This document shows, one piece after another, positions 56,812 through 64,000 of a stretch of 64,000 nucleotides of DNA. The stretch spans positions 1 through 64,000 of the forward strand of contig NZ_CABVHQ010000032.1 of the NCBI RefSeq assembly GCF_902497895.1. The letters run 5' to 3'. The notes under the pieces were generated by a model. It ran no database searches. It was not told the DNA's origin and saw only the letters and a list, made by a program, of their open reading frames with translations. The position numbers and the translations under genes were made by a program. The DNA is from Pseudomonas fluorescens. Its GTDB lineage: Bacteria > Pseudomonadota > Gammaproteobacteria > Pseudomonadales > Pseudomonadaceae. Numbering within the stretch: the stretch's first letter is position 1; each line of letters begins with the position of its first letter.

Positions 56812-57084
56812 TTATTCGGACGGCGGCACGTAGCCTTCGGCCTTGGCGTAGTCCTCTCCGGAAAAGAACTTGTCCATTTCGCCCTGCAGATATTTGCGGT
56901 CCTCGGCGTTCATCATGTTCAGGCGTTTTTCGTTGATCAGCAGGGTCTGGTGCTTTTGCCAGTCAGCCCAGGCCTTGGCCGAGACGTGATCGAAAATGTC
57001 CTGGCCTTTGGCGCCCGGGAATGGAGCGCGCTCAAGGGCGGGCAATTCTTCTTTGTACTTGCGGCACATGATGGTGCGGGTCAT
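56812..57084 (-). CDS. yggX: YggX, oxidative-damage/Fe(II)-related protein
   Basis: A 90-residue full-length YggX with the family start MTRTIMCRKYKEELPALERA and the motif WQKHQTLLINEKRLNMM. In enterobacteria it protects iron-sulfur proteins and limits Fenton damage. Its ATG overlaps the mutY stop as ATGA, and the pairing of yggX with mutY, itself an iron-sulfur enzyme, is conserved. Confidence 0.96.
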   Translation of the reverse strand: MTRTIMCRKYKEELPALERAPFPGAKGQDIFDHVSAKAWADWQKHQTLLINEKRLNMMNAEDRKYLQGEMDKFFSGEDYAKAEGYVPPSE

Positions 57085-58148
57085 GACGACTCTCCTGCGT
57101 TCAATACGTCGGCCGCGCGTTTGAGCAGCTTTTTCACCGGGGCGGCAAGGCCCAGGCGCGGCGGGGTGGCGAGGTTATACCAGAGCCAGTCAGCCTCGGC
57201 CACGTGATGGCCGGATTCCTGGACCTGAACCAGCCAGGGTTCGATAGCCAGTTGGAAATGGCTGAAGGTGTGAATCAGGCTTGGCAGTGCGTGATGTTTG
57301 CCCAGTTCGAGCGAATGTTGCAGCGCCAGATGTTCCAGGTCGCCGAGGTCATCCAGTTCCGGCAGGCTCCAGAGACCGCCCCAGAGGCCCGTGGAGGGAC
57401 GACGGTAAAGCAGGATGGCGCCATCGCGGTTAGCCAGCAACGGCATCAGGGTGCGCTTCTGCGGCACGCTCTTGCGCGGCTTGGGAATCGGGTAGCGAGT
57501 CTCCAGCCCGAGCAAGTGCGCCTGGCAGCCGCTTTTCAGCGGGCAGAGCAGGCAGCTGGGTTTGCTGCGGGTACAGAGCGTCGCGCCGAGGTCCATCATT
57601 GCCTGGGTGTAGTTGTTGACTCGGCTGTGGGGTGTGAAGCGCTCGGCATTGGCCCACAGCTGTTTGGCCACCTTGGGTTCACCCGGGTAGCCCTCTTGTG
57701 CGGTAAACCGTGCCAGCACCCGCTTGACGTTGCCGTCGAGGATCGGTGCGCGCAGGCCCATGCTCAGACTGGCAATGGCGCCGGCGGTGGACAAGCCGAT
57801 GCCGGGCAGCTCGATGAGTTTTTCAACGTCGCGAGGAAACTCGCCGGCGTGGTCGGCGACGATGATCTTCGCGGTCTTCTGCAGGTTACGGGCACGGGTG
57901 TAGTAGCCCAGGCCGGTCCACAGATGAAGCACTTCGTCTTCTGGTGCCGCGGCCAGGGCTTCAACCGTTGGCAAGGACCCCATGAAGCGATCGAAGTAGT
58001 TCAGCACGGTGCTGACCTGGGTCTGCTGCAGCATGATTTCCGAGACCCACACCCGATACGGGGTGATGCCCTGTTGCCAGGGCAGATCGTGGCGGCCGTG
58101 GCGGTCGTACCACTCCAGCACCGCCGTTGAAAATTGCTCGTCTCTCAT
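57081..58148 (-). CDS. mutY: Adenine DNA glycosylase MutY
   Basis: A 355-residue enzyme removing A mispaired with 8-oxoG. It has the catalytic Glu in VSEIMLQQTQV, a helix-hairpin-helix LPGIGLSTAGA, the catalytic Asp in ILDGNVKRVLAR and the 4Fe-4S loop CTRSKPSCLLCPLKSGC (C-x6-C-x2-C-x5-C). The C-terminal NUDIX-like domain recognises 8-oxoG. ATG 58148 overlaps the asmA-like stop by 4 nt. Confidence 0.97.
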   Translation of the reverse strand: MRDEQFSTAVLEWYDRHGRHDLPWQQGITPYRVWVSEIMLQQTQVSTVLNYFDRFMGSLPTVEALAAAPEDEVLHLWTGLGYYTRARNLQKTAKIIVADHAGEFPRDVEKLIELPGIGLSTAGAIASLSMGLRAPILDGNVKRVLARFTAQEGYPGEPKVAKQLWANAERFTPHSRVNNYTQAMMDLGATLCTRSKPSCLLCPLKSGCQAHLLGLETRYPIPKPRKSVPQKRTLMPLLANRDGAILLYRRPSTGLWGGLWSLPELDDLGDLEHLALQHSLELGKHHALPSLIHTFSHFQLAIEPWLVQVQESGHHVAEADWLWYNLATPPRLGLAAPVKKLLKRAADVLNAGESS

Positions 58149-60373
58149 CGTTTGAACAGCCCCTTGAGGGCGTCTTTCAGTTCCGGGCTGACTTTGTCGC
58201 CGAGTTTTTCTTCAATCTTGTCGCCGAGTTTGTCACCGGCCAGTTTGGCCGCGACCTTGCCCATGCCGTCATTGTCCAGGCGGCAGGCCTTGGCCCCCAG
58301 TTCCAGCGGGCCGCGGCAACGCAATGGCCACTCGATGCCGACATAACGCTCGTTGACCTGGCAGGCCGGGTCCGGCATGTCGCTCTTGTCGCCTTCGATG
58401 AGGATGCCGACACGGTAATCCATGCCCAGCACCCGCAGGTCGACATCACCGTTGCCTTTGACGGTCATCCCCGGGATTCGCACTTTCAGGTCGGGGTTGC
58501 TGGCCACGCCGTTACGGAAGGTCAGGTTGCCCTTGAGCTCCTCGAACGGCGTGTCCTTGCCCCGTGGTGGGCCGTTGAGGGTTTTCCGATTGAGTGTCGC
58601 AATGCCCTGGCAGAGTTGCTGTTCAAGGTTGGCGTTAAGCAGCACGCCATCGTTGATGACGAAGCTGCTGGTGCCGTTGAGGCTGTCAATCAGGGCTTTC
58701 TGGCTATTACCGCTGCCAGTCAGGTTGCTGTTCAAGGTGACCAGGCCTTTCACCGGCGGCGTTTGCCCCTGGCTTTCGAGGAAGCGTTCGACCGGCACAT
58801 TGTTGATGCGTGTCTGCATGCTCAGCATCGGCTCTGGCTGGCGTACGTCAAGGTTGCCACTGGCGTCGAAATTGCCGTCGTAAAGCTCGCCGCGCAGGTT
58901 GTCGAGTTTGAGCAGGCCGCCCTGGCCGGAAGCTTTGAGCGTTGCATTCTGGATCGGTAGCTTGTCGAGGGTCAGTTGGCCGACGCTCAGGTCAGCGTCG
59001 ATATCCAGTTTGCTCAGGCGTTCGATCGGCAGCAGTCTTTCGGTGCTCCAGGCGCCCTTGGTCGGTGCGCTGGGCAGGGGGGAGGTCGCGGGACCGGCCA
59101 TGGCAGTGTCCTCGCTGCTTTTCACTTCAGCCTTGCGGGCCACCGCGGCGCTGTTGGCTTCTGCGGATTTTGGCGGCAGGTAGCGATCAACGTTGAAGGT
59201 GTCGCCCTTGAGCTGTACGCGCAGTGATTGCTTGGCGAAGTCGTCGACTGCGATGCGCCCGGTGAAGGTGCCGTCGTCGAGCTTCAGATTCAGGTCTTCG
59301 AGGGCAATGCTGGTGGGCGTCCCTTTGAGGCGGCTGACCAGTTCGACCTTGCTCAGGCTGCCCTCGGCCATGGCTGGAAGCTTCTGGCCGATGCTGTCGA
59401 CAAATTTCGCCAGGTCAAACTGGGCAACTGACAGCCCGCCGCTGATTTGCGGAGTCTTGTCCAGATCGTTGACCTTCAGCTCGCCCAGGGCGCGCAATTG
59501 GTTGGCGGAGATTTTCAGGCCAGTCCATTCGGCAACGTTGGCTGCCTTGTCGACCAGCAACTGGCCTTGGGCGGCAAAGGTCATGGTCTTGCCTTGCAGC
59601 GGTTCGCCGGATGCTTCGCCGGAGAGCTTCATGTCTTCAAACTGATAGCGCTTGAGTACCCGGTCGAAACGCAGTTCGCCGCCGAGTTCGGTTCTGACTC
59701 GAAATACCGGTTGGCTGCTGCCCAGGAATGCCGTCAGTTTGACTGGGATACTCGTACCTTCGTGGATCGCCCCGGTACTCAGCTGGATGCTTTCGGCGCT
59801 GTACTGCTTGCCGCTCTGTTCATCGAAATATTCAACCCGGGCGTTGTTCACGGTCAGGCTGTCGATATCCAGGCGAATCGGCTGGGCAGGCTTGTCGGGT
59901 GCTTGAGTCGGAGCTGGTGCGGGTTCCCCGGCCGTGGTTGCGCTGGCGTCGGCCGGTGTGGCGATCGGCGCCGTCTTGCCAATATCCTGCCAGTTGCCGT
60001 GGCCATCCTTGTCGCGATTGAGGCGCAGATTCAGCCCTTCGACACGGACATCGCTCATCTGTACTTCGCGGCGCAGCAGTGGGATCACGCGTACCGACAA
60101 ACCGAGCATCTGCAGGTCGGCGAAAGGTTTGGTCGGGTTGGTCAGGGTCGCGACGCTGGCTTCGTGCAGTTCCAGGCCAAGCCAGGGGAACAGGCTCCAG
60201 CCGATATCGCCATTGAGCGTCAGCTCAATGTGGGCCTTGTCGCGGGCCATCTGGCGAATCTCGTCTTTGTAGTCGTTGGGATCGAAGAGGTGGGTCAGGG
60301 CAAAGCCCAGAGCCACAATGATCAGCAACAGCCCGAGAATTACCAGACCCAGGATTTTGCCAAACGCTTTCAT
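58145..60373 (-). CDS. AsmA-family protein
   Basis: A 742-residue protein with one N-terminal membrane anchor (LGLVILGLLLIIVALGFALT) and a long periplasmic part rich in beta strands, as in AsmA/TamB-type lipid-transfer proteins. The AsmA N-terminal block LFDPNDYKDEIRQMARDK and the C-terminal VEWPLRCRG-like stretch fit the family. A low-complexity Ala/Pro linker lies near residues 140-165. It heads the asmA-mutY-yggX operon. It probably moves lipids between membranes or affects outer-membrane assembly. Confidence 0.9.
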   Translation of the reverse strand: MKAFGKILGLVILGLLLIIVALGFALTHLFDPNDYKDEIRQMARDKAHIELTLNGDIGWSLFPWLGLELHEASVATLTNPTKPFADLQMLGLSVRVIPLLRREVQMSDVRVEGLNLRLNRDKDGHGNWQDIGKTAPIATPADASATTAGEPAPAPTQAPDKPAQPIRLDIDSLTVNNARVEYFDEQSGKQYSAESIQLSTGAIHEGTSIPVKLTAFLGSSQPVFRVRTELGGELRFDRVLKRYQFEDMKLSGEASGEPLQGKTMTFAAQGQLLVDKAANVAEWTGLKISANQLRALGELKVNDLDKTPQISGGLSVAQFDLAKFVDSIGQKLPAMAEGSLSKVELVSRLKGTPTSIALEDLNLKLDDGTFTGRIAVDDFAKQSLRVQLKGDTFNVDRYLPPKSAEANSAAVARKAEVKSSEDTAMAGPATSPLPSAPTKGAWSTERLLPIERLSKLDIDADLSVGQLTLDKLPIQNATLKASGQGGLLKLDNLRGELYDGNFDASGNLDVRQPEPMLSMQTRINNVPVERFLESQGQTPPVKGLVTLNSNLTGSGNSQKALIDSLNGTSSFVINDGVLLNANLEQQLCQGIATLNRKTLNGPPRGKDTPFEELKGNLTFRNGVASNPDLKVRIPGMTVKGNGDVDLRVLGMDYRVGILIEGDKSDMPDPACQVNERYVGIEWPLRCRGPLELGAKACRLDNDGMGKVAAKLAGDKLGDKIEEKLGDKVSPELKDALKGLFKR

Positions 60374-60458
60374 GGGCGAGTCCTTGTAGTGTGTCGAATT
60401 CGTAAATTTAGCCGGGGAGTATAGCGCCCCGAACCCGGAGGCAGGCCATGGATAGCAA

Positions 60459-60857
60459 TTAGAGCAGATCCAGCGGCAGGTGCAGCTTGGCCGCCAGTGC
60501 CAGCGCCTCCAGATGCCCGGCGGGTGCCAGCAGACGCAGTGTTGCGCCCTGCTGCTCAGCCATTCTTTGTGCTTCGCTCACCAGGCGCTCGGCCACGCCG
60601 CGGCGTCGGGTGATTTTTCGTACGCACAATTGCGACAGGTGCCAGACCTCAGGCTGCCGTTGCAGGCGTGCCGCCCCCAGCAGGCGGTCATTGAAGCGGC
60701 CGGCGATCAGGCTGCCGTCGCGCAGGCCGTGTTCGATCAGCTGCAGTTCATCGCCGAACGGCGCAAGCAGCCAGTCTGGGGCATCGCGATAAATTTTCTG
60801 CAAGTCTTGCTGATCCTGGTAGCTGGCTTCGCTCAGTGACTCGACAACGATGGGCAT
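60459..60857 (-). CDS. PanZ/PanM-like GNAT acetyltransferase
   Basis: A 132-residue GNAT domain with the acetyl-CoA loop RKITRRRGVAERLV. The segment DQQDLQKIYRDAP and GRFNDRLLGAARL follow E. coli PanM/PanZ, the acetyl-CoA sensor that promotes PanD maturation. Whether it plays that role here is unsure, since pseudomonad PanD may not need it. It is a single gene just upstream of the AsmA gene's promoter side. Confidence 0.78.
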   Translation of the reverse strand: MPIVVESLSEASYQDQQDLQKIYRDAPDWLLAPFGDELQLIEHGLRDGSLIAGRFNDRLLGAARLQRQPEVWHLSQLCVRKITRRRGVAERLVSEAQRMAEQQGATLRLLAPAGHLEALALAAKLHLPLDLL

Positions 60858-61171
60858 GGGATTTCCTTGGACGGTACGTACGAGAGCAGATGACGCAAAG
60901 AGGTGATGTCAGTTTGATTTTTCGGTCATGAGCAAATGGTAGTCATGTGTTGTGTCAGGCGCATGGGGTTTATGCCCGAAAAGATCGCAGCCTGCGGCAG
61001 CTCCTACGGTCAACGTTCACATGAAATTGTCTTGAGCTGCTTGTACTGACATGTACATCACTGGAGGTGCTGGATTCAGCCCGTCAGTGATATTGACCTT
61101 CATGTTTCTGTTTGTCGCCCGCGAGCCTATAATGGCTGCCTTTTTCGCCCAATGATTTTGCGGAGCTGGTG
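60858..61171. other. Divergent gap upstream of hisB
   Basis: It contains a REP at 60979-61008 and, to its right, the hisB promoter region. No attenuator-like His-rich leader peptide is visible, as expected for pseudomonads. Confidence 0.4.
60979..61008. repeat. Single REP element
   Basis: GCAGCCTGCGGCAGCTCCTA; one base differs from the copies at 25866 and 41112. Confidence 0.78.
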
Positions 61172-61765
61172 ATGGCCGAACGTAAGGCGTCCGTCGAGCG
61201 CGACACTCTGGAGACCCAGATCAAAGCCTCGATCAACCTGGATGGCACCGGAAAGGCCCGATTTGATATCGGTGTTCCTTTTCTTGAGCACATGCTGGAT
61301 CAGATCGCCCGTCACGGGTTGATCGACATTGATATCGTGAGCAAGGGCGACCTGCATATCGACGACCACCACACGGTGGAAGACGTCGGTATCACCCTGG
61401 GTCAGGCCTTCAGCAAAGCCATCGGCGACAAAAAAGGCATCCGTCGTTACGGCCATGCCTACGTGCCGCTCGATGAAGCGCTGTCGCGCGTGGTGATCGA
61501 CTTCTCCGGTCGTCCAGGCCTGCAGATGCACGTGCCCTATACCCGCGCTACCGTCGGCGGCTTCGATGTCGACCTGTTCCAGGAGTTCTTCCAGGGCTTC
61601 GTCAACCACGCCAACGTCTCCTTGCACATCGACAATCTGCGTGGGCATAACACCCACCACCAGATCGAGACGGTGTTCAAGGCCTTCGGCCGCGCATTGC
61701 GCATGGCTGTCGAACTGGATGAGCGCATGGCCGGACAAATGCCTTCGACCAAGGGCGTGCTCTGA
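61172..61765 (+). CDS. hisB: Imidazoleglycerol-phosphate dehydratase
   Basis: A 197-residue HisB of the monofunctional type, the dehydratase of histidine biosynthesis. It shows FLEHMLDQIARHG, DDHHTVEDVGI and HNTHHQIE, the duplicated manganese-binding histidine motifs. ATG 61172 follows CGGAG by 6 nt; a GTG one codon upstream is less likely. Its stop overlaps hisH by one base. Confidence 0.97.
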   Translation: MAERKASVERDTLETQIKASINLDGTGKARFDIGVPFLEHMLDQIARHGLIDIDIVSKGDLHIDDHHTVEDVGITLGQAFSKAIGDKKGIRRYGHAYVPLDEALSRVVIDFSGRPGLQMHVPYTRATVGGFDVDLFQEFFQGFVNHANVSLHIDNLRGHNTHHQIETVFKAFGRALRMAVELDERMAGQMPSTKGVL

Positions 61766-62403
61766 TGCAGACGGTCGCGGTTATCGATTACGGCATGGGC
61801 AACCTGCACTCGGTGGCCAAGGCCCTCGAGCACGTCGGTGCCGGCAAGGTGTTGATCACCAGCGATGCCAACGTGATTCGCGAAGCCGACCGGGTGGTCT
61901 TTCCCGGGGTCGGCGCAATTCGCGATTGCATGGCGGAAATCCGTCGTCTGGGCTTCGACTCGCTGGTGCGTGAAGTCAGCCAGGATCGTCCGTTTCTCGG
62001 CATCTGCGTAGGCATGCAAGCCTTGCTCGACCACAGTGAAGAGAACGACGGCGTTGACTGCATCGGTCTGTTTCCGGGCCAGGTGAAGTTCTTCGGCAAA
62101 GGTCTGCACGAAGACGGCGAGCACCTGAAAGTCCCGCACATGGGCTGGAACGAAGTGCACCAGGCGGTGGATCACCCGCTGTGGCACAACATTCCGGACC
62201 TGGCGCGCTTTTACTTTGTGCACAGCTACTACATCGCCGCCGGCAACCCGCGGCAGGTAGTGGGTGGCGGTCATTATGGTGTCGACTTCGCCGCGGCGCT
62301 GGCCGAAGGCTCGCGTTTTGCCGTGCAGTTCCACCCGGAGAAGAGCCATACCCATGGCCTGCAATTGCTGCAGAACTTCGCCGCCTGGGACGGTCGCTGG
62401 TAA
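61765..62403 (+). CDS. hisH: Imidazole glycerol phosphate synthase, glutaminase subunit
   Basis: A 212-residue class I glutamine amidotransferase. The nucleophile elbow is LGICVGMQAL and the His/Glu pair is in QFHPEKSHTHG. It supplies ammonia to HisF. It overlaps hisB by one base (TGATG) and is overlapped in turn by the DUF2164 gene (TAATG). Confidence 0.97.
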   Translation: MQTVAVIDYGMGNLHSVAKALEHVGAGKVLITSDANVIREADRVVFPGVGAIRDCMAEIRRLGFDSLVREVSQDRPFLGICVGMQALLDHSEENDGVDCIGLFPGQVKFFGKGLHEDGEHLKVPHMGWNEVHQAVDHPLWHNIPDLARFYFVHSYYIAAGNPRQVVGGGHYGVDFAAALAEGSRFAVQFHPEKSHTHGLQLLQNFAAWDGRW

Positions 62404-62657
62404 TGGCCAGGAAGAAGCCGCCGATTCTCACGCTCACCCCTGAGCAGGAGAACGAAGCCAACAGCAAGATCAAGCGCTTCATGGAAGATCGCTTCGAGCT
62501 TGATCTGGGCTCGTTCGAGGCGGCTGAAATCCTCGATCTGTTTACCCGCGAAATTGCTCCGCACTATTACAACAGGGCGATTTTCGATGTGCAGACGCAC
62601 CTCAAAGAGAGGTTCGAAAGCATCGAAAGCGACTTGTGGGCGCTCGAGAAAAACTGA
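62403..62657 (+). CDS. DUF2164 family protein
   Basis: An 84-residue cytoplasmic protein with a short basic start and a helical body (LTPEQENEANSKIKRFMEDR, LDLFTREIAPHYYNRAIFDV). It matches the DUF2164 family. Its ATG shares one base with the hisH stop and hisA begins 42 nt after it, so it is translated inside the histidine operon. Function unknown. Confidence 0.85.
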   Translation: MARKKPPILTLTPEQENEANSKIKRFMEDRFELDLGSFEAAEILDLFTREIAPHYYNRAIFDVQTHLKERFESIESDLWALEKN

Positions 62658-62699
62658 TTTTCGAGTGAAGCTGAAAAATCGAATTTGAAGGTTTGCCAG

Positions 62700-63449
62700 A
62701 TGCTGATTATCCCCGCTATCGATCTTAAAGACGGTGCCTGTGTACGTCTGCGCCAGGGCCGCATGGAAGATTCCACGGTATTCTCCGATGACCCGGTGAG
62801 CATGGCCGCCAAGTGGGTGGAGGGCGGTTGCCGCCGTCTGCATCTGGTCGATCTGAACGGTGCCTTCGAAGGTCAGCCGGTCAACGGCGACGTGGTCACC
62901 GCTATCGCCAAGCGCTATCCGAACCTGCCGATCCAGATCGGCGGTGGTATCCGTTCGCTGGAAACCATCGAGCACTACGTCAAGGCTGGCGTCAGCTATG
63001 TGATCATCGGTACCAAGGCGGTCAAGGATCCGGCATTCGTTGCCGAGGCTTGCCGCGCGTTTCCGGGCAAGGTGATTGTCGGCCTGGACGCCAAGGACGG
63101 TTTCGTCGCCACCGACGGCTGGGCTGAAATCAGCACCGTGCAGGTGATCGACCTGGCCAAGCGCTTCGAAGCAGACGGCGTCTCGGCCATCGTTTATACC
63201 GATATCGCCAAAGACGGCATGATGCAGGGTTGCAACGTGTCGTACACCGCAGCGCTGGCAGCCGCTACGCGGATCCCGGTAATCGCTTCCGGTGGCATCC
63301 ACAACCTGGGCGACATCAAGTCTCTGCTCGACGCCAAGGCCCCGGGGATCATCGGCGCCATCACAGGCCGGGCGATTTATGAGGGCACTCTGGATGTGGC
63401 TGAGGCTCAAGCATTTTGTGATGGCTACGCGGCCAGCTCCAAGCTGTAA
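62700..63449 (+). CDS. hisA: ProFAR isomerase
   Basis: A 249-residue (beta-alpha)8 barrel with the paired phosphate motifs QIGGGIRS and IASGGIHNLGD. The N-terminal catalytic Asp is in IIPAIDLKDGACVRLRQG. ATG 62700 follows AAGG by 10 nt; two upstream in-frame codons are less likely. The last codons overlap an inverted repeat, which gives the C-terminal AASSKL. Confidence 0.97.
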   Translation: MLIIPAIDLKDGACVRLRQGRMEDSTVFSDDPVSMAAKWVEGGCRRLHLVDLNGAFEGQPVNGDVVTAIAKRYPNLPIQIGGGIRSLETIEHYVKAGVSYVIIGTKAVKDPAFVAEACRAFPGKVIVGLDAKDGFVATDGWAEISTVQVIDLAKRFEADGVSAIVYTDIAKDGMMQGCNVSYTAALAAATRIPVIASGGIHNLGDIKSLLDAKAPGIIGAITGRAIYEGTLDVAEAQAFCDGYAASSKL

Positions 63450-63515
63450 GCTGCAAGTTAGAAGCGTGACCGCGATCCGCTCTTACTTGCAGCTTGTAGC
63501 TACAAGCTTGCAACT
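63443..63515. repeat. Inverted AGCTGCAAGT repeat between hisA and hisF
   Basis: GCTGTAAGCTGCAAGTTAGA from 63443 pairs imperfectly with TCTTACTTGCAGCTTGTAGC (63481-63500), and CTTGTAGCTACAAG at 63493-63506 is a further perfect palindrome. The left arm covers the hisA stop codon. Confidence 0.65.
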
Positions 63516-63535
63516 CTTAATCGGAGATTAAGCCC

Positions 63536-64000
63536 ATGGCTCTGGCCAAACGCATCATCCCTTGCCTGGACGTGGATAACGGCCGGGTGGTCAAGGGCGT
63601 CAAGTTCGAGAACATCCGTGACGCCGGCGATCCGGTGGAAATTGCCCGTCTGTATGACGAGCAAGGCGCCGACGAGATTACCTTTCTCGACATCACCGCC
63701 AGCGTCGATGGCCGCGATACCACGCTGCATACCGTCGAGCGCATGGCCAGCCAGGTGTTCATTCCGCTGACTGTGGGTGGTGGTGTGCGTACCGTGCAGG
63801 ATATTCGCAACCTGCTCAATGCCGGCGCGGACAAGGTCTCGATCAACACCGCTGCGGTGTTCAATCCAGAGTTTGTGGGCGAGGCTGCACAGCATTTCGG
63901 TTCGCAGTGCATTGTCGTCGCGATCGACGCAAAGAAGGTCTCCTTGCCTGGCGAAGCTCCACGCTGGGAGATTTTCACCCACGGCGGTCGCAAGCCGACC
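63536..64000 (+). CDS. hisF: Imidazole glycerol phosphate synthase, cyclase subunit (cut by window end)
   Basis: The first 155 residues of HisF. ALAKRIIPCLDVDNGRVVKG has the catalytic Asp, FLDITASVDGRDT and VGGGVRTVQD follow, and the phosphate and ammonia-channel elements fit. GGAG lies 10 nt before ATG 63536. The reading frame is open to the last base; about 100 residues are outside the window. Confidence 0.97.
   Translation, partial: MALAKRIIPCLDVDNGRVVKGVKFENIRDAGDPVEIARLYDEQGADEITFLDITASVDGRDTTLHTVERMASQVFIPLTVGGGVRTVQDIRNLLNAGADKVSINTAAVFNPEFVGEAAQHFGSQCIVVAIDAKKVSLPGEAPRWEIFTHGGRKPT

Overview
The window is a chromosomal segment of a fluorescent-type Pseudomonas (P. fluorescens group or close relative). 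The evidence is gene content and order: hisB-hisH-hisA-hisF, the AsmA-mutY-yggX-tRNA-Phe block, a polar amino-acid ABC transporter, and rmlBD next to dctBD, an order that follows the P. aeruginosa hisF to dctD region as I remember it. OprD-type porin, aguBA and GTAGGAGCTGCCG-type REP elements also fit. Species-level placement is inference.

Layout, left to right. 0.1-6.4 kb: a small lipoprotein, a YiiD-type thioesterase, the DctB/DctD two-component pair for C4-dicarboxylates, then rmlD and rmlB (no rmlA or rmlC beside them). 6.5-14 kb: a three-part kinase/aminotransferase fusion, the agmatine-to-putrescine pair aguB-aguA, a small gene behind a possible sigma-54 promoter, and an OprD-family porin. 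14-18 kb: a Fic enzyme in an AT-rich patch, a tautomerase fused in frame to a FrnE/DsbA oxidoreductase, and an SDR enzyme. 18.2-22.2 kb: a siderophore receptor with FecR and FecI and two possible Fur boxes. 22.3-25.6 kb: a toxin-antitoxin locus whose toxin has a nonsense codon, an AhpD-like protein, SixA, and an Abi_2/HEPN protein.

26.0-35.3 kb is a genomic island of about 9.3 kb inserted in the 3' end of tRNA-Thr(TGT). The tRNA-proximal end carries a P4-type integrase. The far end carries a copy of the tRNA 3' end followed by what looks like the displaced native tRNA terminator. The cargo is AT-rich: a stand-alone DprA/SLOG protein translationally coupled to a HAD-phosphoribosyltransferase fusion, and, convergent to them, a GHKL-type ATPase fused to a Shedu-like PD-(D/E)xK nuclease domain. 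A second, different recombinase with its small partner, a decayed copy of that recombinase, and a non-coding stretch with two perfect hairpins and DnaA-box-like 9-mers complete it. This cargo is the best candidate here for an undescribed defence or stress system; that role is inferred from domains and context only.

35.3-64 kb returns to core-like genes: the NAD-dependent formate dehydrogenase fdsGBAD (no fdsC between A and D), an unusually long zinc deaminase, a methyltransferase, a basic/polar amino-acid ABC transporter, an APC permease behind a possible sigma-54 promoter, two paralogous small proteins flanking a YhcG/DUF1016 remnant, an alpha/beta hydrolase, a surface-polysaccharide cluster (O-antigen ligase and three glycosyltransferases), tRNA-Phe, yggX-mutY-asmA, a PanZ-like acetyltransferase, and the histidine operon, which runs off the right edge inside hisF.
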